Origin: Shewanella sp. Choline-02u-19
Lineage (GTDB): Bacteria; Pseudomonadota; Gammaproteobacteria; Enterobacterales; Shewanellaceae
DNA length: 64,000 nucleotides
Direction of reading: 5' to 3'
Assembly: GCF_002836205.1 (NCBI RefSeq)
Contig: NZ_PJBE01000013.1
Coordinates: 2,914,001-2,978,000 of the forward strand
A program made the position numbers and the translations under genes. Of the stretch, positions 37,927 to 44,968 are shown in pieces; the stretch's first letter is position 1, and every line of letters starts with the position of its first letter. The notes beneath the pieces are model-generated. The model was not told the DNA's origin. It did not search any database and saw nothing but the letters and a program-made list of their open reading frames with translations.

Positions 37927-38448
37927 ATGTATCCCGCAGTTAAAAATTACGATTCATTATCTCCTGAACCGTTTGAAGAATATTTTAAAAGATGGCCTGA
38001 AGAACTTAGTCATATTCCCAAAGAAGTGATCGAATCATGGATTTATAGACATTGGAGTGACTTCCAAGATTGGATTCCATTACAACCTGAAAAATGGAAG
38101 TATGAACTTCGTGAACTTAATAATGACCAAATATTAGAAATTGATCATGTAGGTGATTGGCTTCCTCAACTTAAATCTTGGGGTAAAGAGTTATTAAAAG
38201 GTAATCACAGAAAAACGACTTGGCTTGGTCAATATATGCTTGAATATGGTTCTACGCCAACGCCTATTATAATAGGAGAAAATTTTAGTGAGATTTCTCA
38301 TCCAATCGAGTTTGGTGAGCAAAAAATGAAAGCCCCTTATCAACTTATTGAAGGGCACCTGAGATTATCATACCTTAATGGGATGATTTCTGAGGGGTAT
38401 AGTAACCTAATGAAAAAACATAAAGTATGGGTCGTAACGTATCCATAA
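37927..38448 (+). CDS. Cassette-encoded hypothetical protein 1
   Basis: 173 residues, soluble, Trp-rich (many W, e.g. IESWIYRHWSDFQDWIPLQ). The C-terminal half includes YQLIEGHLRLSYLNGM, which recalls the EGHxRL motif of ParB/sulfiredoxin-like folds; I regard that as suggestive only. Starts 14 bp after a GTTAGGC core and ends 3 bp before an attC, the compact layout of an integron cassette. Confidence 0.75.
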   Translation: MYPAVKNYDSLSPEPFEEYFKRWPEELSHIPKEVIESWIYRHWSDFQDWIPLQPEKWKYELRELNNDQILEIDHVGDWLPQLKSWGKELLKGNHRKTTWLGQYMLEYGSTPTPIIIGENFSEISHPIEFGEQKMKAPYQLIEGHLRLSYLNGMISEGYSNLMKKHKVWVVTYP

Positions 38449-38451
38449 AGC

Positions 38452-38553
38452 GCCTAACAAGGGTTTTCAAGTCGGACAAATCACAGTTGGCTTTTTGTTC
38501 GTATCTCACTTATTTTAGCCAACTGCAATTTGCCGCTTAAAACGGCGTTAGGT
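38452..38553 (+). other. attC recombination site
   Basis: 102 bp. Left core GCCTAAC (38452-38458), right core GTTAGGT (38547-38553), with inner arms AGTTGGCT and AGCCAACT pairing perfectly. Good attC structure. Confidence 0.93.
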
Positions 38554-38561
38554 AACTACGG

Positions 38562-38939
38562 ATGGTTAATCTTCTGAATCCAGAATTGCGAGTGAGAGAT
38601 CTGAGGAAACTTGTTGAACCTCATTTACATGAAGTAGATTGGGATTGTGGTGTTGACGACACTAGTGAATGGGTTATTGCTTCTTTCGAAGATAGTGTAC
38701 ATAAACAGAAACTAATTACTTGGTTAAAGAGTAAGAGTGTTTCTGATACCTTTGAAATAATTATCACTGATAAAGCTTGGTCATACTTAAGATATTTAAG
38801 TTGGTCTAAATTGCTGTCCGAATTGGAATATTACCTAGACCAAGAAAGTATTCTGATTATTGCTTCAGATCGAACATGGGTGATGGAATATGCGCCTCAA
38901 CAGATAGTCAGATTTGGGCAGTGGGTAAAAGTTACCTAA
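38562..38939 (+). CDS. Cassette-encoded hypothetical protein 2
   Basis: 125 residues, soluble, acidic, Trp-containing, no family recognised. The last codons (GTT ACC TAA) lie in the attC left core, so the stop codon comes from the recombination site. ATG nine bases after the previous attC right core; weak RBS. Confidence 0.72.
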   Translation: MVNLLNPELRVRDLRKLVEPHLHEVDWDCGVDDTSEWVIASFEDSVHKQKLITWLKSKSVSDTFEIIITDKAWSYLRYLSWSKLLSELEYYLDQESILIIASDRTWVMEYAPQQIVRFGQWVKVT

Positions 38940-38989
38940 CGAATAAGGATAGGCCGCGCGTAGCCGCGTCCTTATCCCGATTGTTGAAC
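38934..38989 (+). other. Short attC site, abutted by the IS91-like element
   Basis: 56 bp. Left core ACCTAAC (38934-38940), internal stem ATAAGGA/TCCTTAT around a GC-rich loop, right core GTTGAAC (38983-38989). The right core contains GAAC and runs into AAG, giving both GAAC and CAAG next to the element end. Confidence 0.82.
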
Positions 38990-39023
38990 AAGCCCGAGTG
39001 ATACCTTTATTGTGTAAATATCG

Positions 39024-39039
39024 GCGTAAGATCTTACGC
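39024..39039. repeat. 16-bp palindrome near the element's left end
   Basis: GCGTAAGATCTTACGC, followed by five T on the plus strand. Subterminal palindromes are typical of rolling-circle replication origins such as oriIS. Confidence 0.8.
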
Positions 39040-39189
39040 TTTTTCGATGTGTGCTGAGCAGTAGCATTTTTTACTAGCCGCATCTATCCCTTAGCATCGC
39101 CAGCTAATTTCGTTACCTCAACATATCAATGCCTTAGCACCTCCTTATACTTTTCTTGTTCCGCATCTTAAGTGTTAACTTTTTTATCC

Positions 39190-39214
39190 TTCCGCTTAAA
39201 CAGTGGCGTTAGGT
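39190..39214 (+). other. attC-like right half-site inside transposase 3' end
   Basis: CCGCTTAAACAGTGGCGTTAGGT resembles the right half of the attC at 38452-38553 (CCGCTTAAAACGGCGTTAGGT). Right core GTTAGGT at 39208-39214. No matching left half is clear. The transposase stop codon lies in it. Confidence 0.55.
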
Positions 39215-40296
39215 GTCGTTGGTTTTTGCCTAAGAAAGCTTGTCAGTCGTGCGTGCACTCCCATAAATGTCATCGGCTGCTGGCAGCAGGGACAAGGTCG
39301 TATAGCTTTGGTTTTGGTAGCTTTTTCGAACGGCGCAAACATCGTTCCCGCAACCGCTAGCATGAGCTGTATTTGCAGTCTTAGTTTTCGGCAACTTCCT
39401 TGCAGTAATCCATAGTCTCTCACTCGACGTAATCCCTTCGGTAGCACATGCTGAAGCACTAACCATAGGAACTCCACCGTAGGTAAAGTGCGTATTTCAG
39501 TGGCTTTGGTTTGGCTATTTTGATACTCGAAGGACACTTGATCTTCGGTTGCACTAATGATGCTTTTGTCAGACAAAACGCCGCGATAGAGGTATCTCGA
39601 CAGGTACTTTAGCGCAGGTAGCCCTTTGCCAACATGCTGGCAGTCGACAACCCACTGTTTCGGGATGGCTGCTGGCAGCTTGATGTTGAGCTTGTCTGTC
39701 AATTGCTCAAGCAAGCGTGCTCGCCATACTTTGGCGAGGTTAAAACTGTTAAACAGGTACTTGCCTTTGTTCTTGTGCCACTGTTGTTTGGCTTTGTTGA
39801 AACTCCCCGCGGGAATGATGAAGTGAATATGAGGATGGTAGTCGCGTCGCCGATTATGGGTATGTAGCACGCCCGTAAAACCGATGTCACCACCGAGTTT
39901 TTTTGCGTTTTTAGCAAATTCCTTGAGCACGCTAGCAGCGACGGTGAACATGGCTTGATAGACAAGTTCAGGCTGATGTTTGGCGGTAACTCTAAGCTCA
40001 TAAGGCAGAGTGAAAGTGACCATGTAATACTCCACGGGCAACAGTTTAGCCTGCTGTTTTGCCAGCCAGTCGCTCGTGGTGTTGTGCTGACATTGCGGGC
40101 AACTGCGATGACCACAAGACAACGGAAAGTCAGCATGATGAGGGCAACTCTGACACGCCCACTGACTCGTTCTCTCAGTATTGGTGCGACAACTGAGCAT
40201 GGCGAAAATAGCTTGCCGCATCGAGGTTGTGATTTGTTGATCAAAAGCCTGATTAAAGGTATCAAGATGGTCGCGTAAAATATCGATGAACTTCAT
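39196..40296 (-). CDS. IS91-family HUH transposase
   Basis: 366 residues. N-terminal zinc-binding region (CQSCPHHADFPLSCGHRSCPQCQ), the HUH metal motif YHPHIHFIIP, and the tyrosine motif KYLSRYLYRG, all in the family order. A second Cys-rich patch (CPCCQQP) is near the end. Start at the ATG overlapping the recombinase stop (ATGA), with GGGAG upstream; an in-frame GTG lies five codons earlier. The last residues (TPNATV) are encoded by attC-like sequence, so the native C-terminus may have been replaced. Confidence 0.9.
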   Translation of the reverse strand: MKFIDILRDHLDTFNQAFDQQITTSMRQAIFAMLSCRTNTERTSQWACQSCPHHADFPLSCGHRSCPQCQHNTTSDWLAKQQAKLLPVEYYMVTFTLPYELRVTAKHQPELVYQAMFTVAASVLKEFAKNAKKLGGDIGFTGVLHTHNRRRDYHPHIHFIIPAGSFNKAKQQWHKNKGKYLFNSFNLAKVWRARLLEQLTDKLNIKLPAAIPKQWVVDCQHVGKGLPALKYLSRYLYRGVLSDKSIISATEDQVSFEYQNSQTKATEIRTLPTVEFLWLVLQHVLPKGLRRVRDYGLLQGSCRKLRLQIQLMLAVAGTMFAPFEKATKTKAIRPCPCCQQPMTFMGVHARLTSFLRQKPTTPNATV

Positions 40297-41183
40297 ACGT
40301 CGCACTCCCACTTCAAGATTAAATCATCAGCAAGTTTGTTAATTGCCTCAGCGGTATTTTTACGGGTGATGTGGGTCAGTTTGGTGTAACGAGCGGTGGT
40401 GTTGAGGCTGTTATGACCGAGCAGGCTTTGCACTGAGCGCAGGTCTAGTCCTTGCTCTAGCAGATGGGTTGCGTAGCTATGTCGCAGATTATGCGGACTG
40501 ATGGATTTATGAATATTGCACTCAGCAATGACTCGTTTTAAGGCTTTCTGAATGCCGCCTTTATCTATCATCGAATCCGGTTTACCGTCTTTACCAGGAA
40601 ACATCAGGCGTGGATGGCGATGAGTTTGCCAGTAATATCGCAGCGCTAATAAGGTGCGTTGTGGTAGAGGAACCAATCTATCCTTACCGCCTTTAGCATT
40701 GCGAATATGCACCTGCATCATCTGTGAATCCACATCACCTATTTGCAATGAAATGGCCTCGCCGAGGCGCAACCCCATACTGTATAGGGTCAGAAAGCAG
40801 ACCTGATATCGCAACTTATGTGTGAGACTTATAACGATGGCAACTTCAGTTGGGGTTAGGATATCGGGCAGTCGGTTGACCTGTGGAGGCTTAACGATGT
40901 TGAGCCACTCCCAGTGTTGGTTGAGCACATGGCGATAGAAAAACTGTAAGCCGTTACGGTCAAGCTTAACGGTGCTCCACGAGTGTGATGCTATCAGTTG
41001 AGCAAAGTAACGCTTTAAATCATCGGTGGTAAGGTTGTCGGGACAACGGTCAAAGAAGGCGGCAATACGCCGTACTGCACGGCTATATGCATCGATGGTG
41101 GCGGGTCGCTTGCCTTGTAGGGTTAAGTTGGTAAGATGTTGTTCATAAAGAGAATCAAAGCGGTGTTGTTCGAATGTGTCCAT
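40293..41183 (-). CDS. Tyrosine recombinase (XerC/D-type phage integrase family)
   Basis: 296 residues: SAM-like core-binding N-domain (about 10-95), then the catalytic domain with first Arg (GLRLGEAISL), the Lys strand (NAKGGKDRLVP), HNLRHSYATHLLEQG (HxxR), LLGHNSLNTTARYTKL (second His and nucleophile Tyr). All six residues are visible. It lacks the extra helix insert of integron integrases, so it is not IntI. RBS AGGAG. Overlaps the transposase start by 4 bases. Confidence 0.92.
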   Translation of the reverse strand: MDTFEQHRFDSLYEQHLTNLTLQGKRPATIDAYSRAVRRIAAFFDRCPDNLTTDDLKRYFAQLIASHSWSTVKLDRNGLQFFYRHVLNQHWEWLNIVKPPQVNRLPDILTPTEVAIVISLTHKLRYQVCFLTLYSMGLRLGEAISLQIGDVDSQMMQVHIRNAKGGKDRLVPLPQRTLLALRYYWQTHRHPRLMFPGKDGKPDSMIDKGGIQKALKRVIAECNIHKSISPHNLRHSYATHLLEQGLDLRSVQSLLGHNSLNTTARYTKLTHITRKNTAEAINKLADDLILKWECDV

Positions 41184-41205
41184 GATAATACTCCTAGTAG
41201 TAAAG

Positions 41206-41326
41206 ACCTAACAGGGTCTGTACTAATAAGTATTTAGGATGGGAGATAGAGAGGGCTTTTATCTTTTCTGCCGCAGAGCGGCTTCGTTCAACAAGAATTT
41301 CAAGCAGGACAAAATGGGCGTTAGGT
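41206..41326 (+). other. Possible attC site right of the IS91-like element
   Basis: Left core ACCTAAC (41206-41212) and right core GTTAGGT (41320-41326) are exact complements. A GCCGC-AGA-GCGGC hairpin lies between. The remaining arms pair poorly. It may be a real attC or a composite of element end plus a half site. Confidence 0.5.
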
Positions 41327-41330
41327 GTAT

Positions 41331-41687
41331 ATGGATCGTACTTTTAAAATAATTATTAATTTAAGCATGCTGGCTTTAGCTATCAGTTCAGCGCTTCACT
41401 TAATTTTACTTAGTTCTGACAGTGAAACTTATAGGCTGTGGGTGCTCACCCAAATCACGATACAAATCGTAGGTATTCCCTTACTAATATTTGTTCGTAA
41501 ATTCAGTCTAATCGCCTTAATAGTATTTTTCGTCGTATCGATCCCATTTGTTTTAATTAACGCAACTAAAGTGAATTACAGCCACATCACATACAACGCC
41601 ACTTTGTTCTTCTTATATTGGGTGGTAATTGGTAGTCTAGTTTACTGTAATCGTGCTCAATACAAACAGGTGCATCATGCCAACTAA
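41331..41687 (+). CDS. Cassette-encoded membrane protein
   Basis: 118 residues with four predicted membrane helices (IIINLSMLALAISSALHLILL, QITIQIVGIPLLIFV, LIALIVFFVVSIPFVLI, YNATLFFLYWVVIGSLVY). No family recognised. ATG lies 5 bp after the attC right core (an in-frame GTG overlaps the core). The stop is directly before the collapsed attC. Confidence 0.7.
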   Translation: MDRTFKIIINLSMLALAISSALHLILLSSDSETYRLWVLTQITIQIVGIPLLIFVRKFSLIALIVFFVVSIPFVLINATKVNYSHITYNATLFFLYWVVIGSLVYCNRAQYKQVHHAN

Positions 41688-41690
41688 AAC

Positions 41691-41709
41691 ACCTAACAAG
41701 GCGTTAGGT
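41691..41709 (+). other. Collapsed attC (19 bp)
   Basis: ACCTAACAAGGCGTTAGGT: left and right cores separated by only five bases, with all inner arms missing. Sits exactly between two cassette ORFs where a full attC is expected. Confidence 0.85.
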
Positions 41710-41715
41710 AACTAG

Positions 41716-42099
41716 ATGAAAACTGAGCTTGATACCCACAATTATCAGGATTGGTTCCTTGATAATTTACAGTACCAAAATGGATTGCTAACTTTGACCC
41801 TTGAAGAAGGGAAAGGGGCAGCAGGAAAATTTGATCCTAAGCGCTTTCTAGTAGTTTTTACAGACACAGTCCAATTTCAAATTTATGATGAATGTGACCA
41901 TTCAGAAAATTACCACCTCAATAGAGAGAGTGGAGTTATTGGTAGGTATGATAAATCGAGCTTAATAGATTATCTTAAAACTGAAACCATACTATATGAC
42001 ACAACTCCAGGAGAGCTGGCTCATTTCTCAGTTATGACTTCAAATGAGTTTATTCATGTGGTTACTCGTGAGATTCCGAAAGTGCTTAATGTTACCTAA
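41716..42099 (+). CDS. Cassette-encoded hypothetical protein 4
   Basis: 127 residues, soluble, acidic, probably beta-rich (FLVVFTDTVQFQIYDECDHSENYHLN). No family recognised. Ends in Val-Thr with the TAA stop inside the attC left core, the same construction as the cassette at 38562. Confidence 0.72.
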   Translation: MKTELDTHNYQDWFLDNLQYQNGLLTLTLEEGKGAAGKFDPKRFLVVFTDTVQFQIYDECDHSENYHLNRESGVIGRYDKSSLIDYLKTETILYDTTPGELAHFSVMTSNEFIHVVTREIPKVLNVT

Positions 42100-42152
42100 C
42101 AAGCTGTTAAAAAAGGACAAAATACAGTTGGCCTGTTAACAGGGCGTTAAAT
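42094..42152 (+). other. attC recombination site
   Basis: 59 bp. Left core ACCTAAC (42094-42100), inner arms CTGTTAA/TTAACAG, right core GTTAAAT (42146-42152). Confidence 0.88.
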
Positions 42153-42189
42153 GCCTAAATAAAACATATCGCATTCAGGAAGAATAATT

Positions 42190-42342
42190 ATGAATCTATG
42201 CAGTATCCTCGGTATTGAAAAGCCAATAATTCAAGCTCCAATGGCTGGAGTACAAAACTGGGAGTTGGCTGCTGCAGTATCAAACTCTGGTGGGCTTGGC
42301 TCTATTCCTTGTGGGAAAAAGACAGGACAGCCATATCTTTAA
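42190..42342 (+). pseudogene. Truncated nitronate monooxygenase
   Basis: A 50-residue ORF beginning MNLCSILGIEKPIIQAPMAG and including VSNSGGLGSIPCG, the conserved N-terminus of nitronate monooxygenases (FMN-binding TIM barrel, about 320-350 residues). After that it diverges into eight unrelated residues and a stop. Catalytic His and most of the barrel are absent, so it is a broken cassette gene. The cut point coincides with entry into repeat sequence. Confidence 0.8.
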
Positions 42343-42353
42343 TAGACTTTCTA

Positions 42354-42424
42354 TTTCAAACTTAAATGCCGAGTGATTGTGCTTTTCTAACCCAATGTAG
42401 GTGCAGCTGAGGCCGTCGAAAGCA
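42354..42424 (+). repeat. Array-flanking repeat, right copy
   Basis: Contains AAATGCCGAG, CCCAATGTAGGTGCAG and GCTGAGGCCGTCGAAA, matching 36706-36776 with a few mismatches. CAATTGGAACCAC just downstream also echoes the 52-bp repeat. Confidence 0.75.
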
Positions 42425-42515
42425 GGCAATTGGAACCACATGCTTCAAAAATAACCACTTCTGCCCAAGGGGAAATAGATAACCCTCTACCTTAAAGGAA
42501 CCCTGCTTACAAACC

Positions 42516-43379
42516 CTACAGCCTGGGCTTTAGACTCGAACCATCTTGATCCATACTTTGATCTACAAGCCACTGCACTGCATCAGTCTGTCCCATTAAC
42601 TTAATCAATGTCGGCTTAAAATAATGTCCTAAAGCGGGTTTGCGCCAATACATATATTCCGGCAGTGGTTGCACTGTCCCAGCACCGAATGTACGCTGAA
42701 TCAGGCTTGAAAATTCAGCTAAACTATCAGCGGTTGGCAGTGCTATCGTCGGCCAAAAGTCAGCTAAAAATGTATTAAAACTGTTGAACGCGGTGAGCTC
42801 TTTGACGCTATAACGCGCAAGAGCTTGCGACATGATAGGCACACTCCAATGGGACATAAATGCCACATTTGCCATTACATCAATGTTACGACGATGATAT
42901 TGCTGCCACGCTAAGCTCAAGCTATTAGTTTCTTTGGCGATACGCCAAATCAGATAGAGATCCGCTAACCACTCATGTTGAAAAGGACTGGAGATCTCAG
43001 CATTCATGGTCTTAAGCGCTTCAATTGCTTGAAGGTGGCCTAATTCATGCCAATAGGTCAGTTCATCCTGCCGATTAAGACTCAAAGAAAAGTCCCCTTC
43101 TCCCCAATTAACACTGCGTTTGAGGGGAAGCTGGCTAAAGTCGGTTACTAATACGCCTGCGACGTCGACATGCTTGAGAGGTAACACCATCGCGGCGCGC
43201 GCGCCCAATGACATTTGTATCAGCTGAGTGTTAGGTAACTGTTTTCTGGCAGAAGGAGGGAGTTGACTTAAGCAAACTTCAAGCTGCTTAAGCTCGCAAA
43301 CAAGGGCTTTCTTAGAACCGATATCATCCCAAATAAAGCCACTTGTCAGCGCGATGCTAAAAACTAATGAGTTCAGCAT
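42516..43379 (-). CDS. Putative exported zinc metallopeptidase (HELGH)
   Basis: 287 residues. The short N-terminal hydrophobic segment may be a signal peptide. HELGH at 111-115 is followed by HEWLAD (135-140), where E136 or D140 could be the third zinc ligand as in gluzincin-like folds. No family name recognised. Downstream of hldE on the same strand, 39 bp away, so perhaps cotranscribed. Activity is inferred from the motif only. Confidence 0.7.
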   Translation of the reverse strand: MLNSLVFSIALTSGFIWDDIGSKKALVCELKQLEVCLSQLPPSARKQLPNTQLIQMSLGARAAMVLPLKHVDVAGVLVTDFSQLPLKRSVNWGEGDFSLSLNRQDELTYWHELGHLQAIEALKTMNAEISSPFQHEWLADLYLIWRIAKETNSLSLAWQQYHRRNIDVMANVAFMSHWSVPIMSQALARYSVKELTAFNSFNTFLADFWPTIALPTADSLAEFSSLIQRTFGAGTVQPLPEYMYWRKPALGHYFKPTLIKLMGQTDAVQWLVDQSMDQDGSSLKPRL

Positions 43380-43418
43380 TGATTAGATAACATTATTGAT
43401 CTTTACGCATGGCTTTCA

Positions 43419-44849
43419 CTAGCGATTAGCCATGATGTTTTCAATAATCGCCGTGGTTGAAATACCCTCTTCAAAGCCGAGTACTTTAACCTTGCCCCCC
43501 GCAGCAATCACCTCTTCGCCACCCGCAATATCTTCAACCTTGTAATCGCCGCCTTTTACCAGCAGATCAGGCAACAAGCGAGCAATCACGCGTTGTGGTG
43601 TATCTTCACTGAATGGGACCACCCAATCAACCGAAGCAAGACCGGCTAACACTGCCATTCGTCTGTCTTCTGGGTTCACCGGACGCCCTTCGCCTTTCAG
43701 GCGTTTGACTGAAGCGTCGCTATTAACAGCAACGATTAATCGATCACCTAGGGCTTTGGCCTGTTGCAGGTAACTAACGTGTCCAGCATGTAAAATATCA
43801 AAGCAGCCATTGGTCATGACCACACGCTCACCACGCAGCTTAGCTTGCTCTAGCGCGTAAACGAGTTGGTCTTCACTCACTGCACCGAAACCTGATTCAC
43901 CTTGATTCAAAGAGAGCGCTTCGATTAACTCAATTCTGGTCACTGTTGAGGTGCCTAACTTGGCAACCACTATTCCTGCTGCCGTATTAGCAATGGCGCA
44001 CGCTTGTGGTAAATCACTGCCTGCGGCAATCGCTGTCGCTAGCGCTGAAATAACGGTATCACCCGCACCCGTCACATCGTAAACCTCGCGTGCAACCGTG
44101 GGGATATGCAGCTCAGGCTGATCTTTAGTGATTAATGTCATGCCTTTTTCTGAACGCGTTACCAACATGGCATTGAGCTCAAATTGCGACAACAAAGACT
44201 GGGCTTTAGCGACTAAGTCTGCTTCTGATTCAACCTTGCCCACTACCGCTTCAAATTCACCCATGTTTGGCGTTAATAGATAAGCACCACGGTAACGAGC
44301 AAAATCACTGCCTTTAGGATCCACTAACACTTTGACCCCTTTGTCGTTCGCCGATTGAATAAAGGCTTCAGGAGAAACGAGGGCGCCTTTAGCGTAATCA
44401 GACAGCACTGCCACATCGACATTGTCTAACTGTGAAATGGTTTTTGCTAGCAGCGCATCACTTTCTACTTTCGAGTAACTCTCTTCAAAATCCAAACGCA
44501 GCAATTGCTGATTGCGCGACATCACTCGTAGTTTAGTGATCGTCGGCTTGCCAGCAACTCGATGCCAATTAGGCTCAACGCCGAATGCTTGCACACCAAT
44601 GGTCAATGCGTCAGCCGTTTCGTCAACACCGACGATGCCAGCAAGACTCGCTGCGCCGCCTAGCGTGGCAATGTTAATCGCCACATTCGCCGCGCCGCCA
44701 GGTCGATCTTCAATCTGTTCGACTTTAACAACGGGGACGGGTGCTTCAGGAGAGATACGCGCAGTCGTGCCCGCCCAGTAGCGATCTAACATTACATCAC
44801 CAACGACGAGTACCTTGGCGTTTTCAAATGCTGGCAGAGAAATCTTCAT
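43419..44849 (-). CDS. hldE: Bifunctional heptose-7-phosphate kinase / heptose-1-phosphate adenylyltransferase
   Basis: 476 residues. N-terminal PfkB-type kinase (about 1-320; VVGDVMLDRYW, GGAANVAINIATLG, YDVTGAGDTVISALA). C-terminal nucleotidyltransferase (about 345-476; TNGCFDILHAGHVSYLQQAKALGD). Makes ADP-heptose precursor for the LPS inner core. Both catalytic halves look intact. Divergent from the lipid A acyltransferase gene, so LPS genes are grouped. Confidence 0.97.
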   Translation of the reverse strand: MKISLPAFENAKVLVVGDVMLDRYWAGTTARISPEAPVPVVKVEQIEDRPGGAANVAINIATLGGAASLAGIVGVDETADALTIGVQAFGVEPNWHRVAGKPTITKLRVMSRNQQLLRLDFEESYSKVESDALLAKTISQLDNVDVAVLSDYAKGALVSPEAFIQSANDKGVKVLVDPKGSDFARYRGAYLLTPNMGEFEAVVGKVESEADLVAKAQSLLSQFELNAMLVTRSEKGMTLITKDQPELHIPTVAREVYDVTGAGDTVISALATAIAAGSDLPQACAIANTAAGIVVAKLGTSTVTRIELIEALSLNQGESGFGAVSEDQLVYALEQAKLRGERVVMTNGCFDILHAGHVSYLQQAKALGDRLIVAVNSDASVKRLKGEGRPVNPEDRRMAVLAGLASVDWVVPFSEDTPQRVIARLLPDLLVKGGDYKVEDIAGGEEVIAAGGKVKVLGFEEGISTTAIIENIMANR

Positions 44850-44968
44850 AATGGCCGTGTGTTTTGCAAATTTACTGATGATTGTACCTAATTTTTAATG
44901 ATTTTGAGTGAGTTTGAGTGAGTTTGCGTTAGAATAATGAGTAATTTTTCAATGTATTCGAGTTTTCC

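Larger units (their letters stand above)
38990..41205 (-). mobile_element. IS91-family element with tyrosine recombinase (boundaries approximate)
   Basis: Contains an HUH transposase and an upstream, overlapping tyrosine recombinase gene, an arrangement known for some IS91-family members. The left (oriIS-like) end is placed after GAAC (38986-38989) or CAAG (38989-38992), the tetranucleotides IS91 uses, and carries a 16-bp perfect palindrome GCGTAAGATCTTACGC at 39024-39039. The right end is set just before the ACCTAAC at 41206 and is only a guess. No target duplication is expected for this family. Confidence 0.7.

Noticed and set aside
38934..39214. A single 281-bp attC from ACCTAAC to GTTAGGT
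   Set aside because: The shorter 56-bp site with a paired stem (38934-38989) is better supported; 281 bp is beyond usual attC lengths.
40293..41183. Could the tyrosine recombinase be the integron integrase IntI?
   Set aside because: It lacks the additional helix insert of IntI, overlaps the IS91 transposase gene, and is XerC/D-like with an AGGAG start inside the element.
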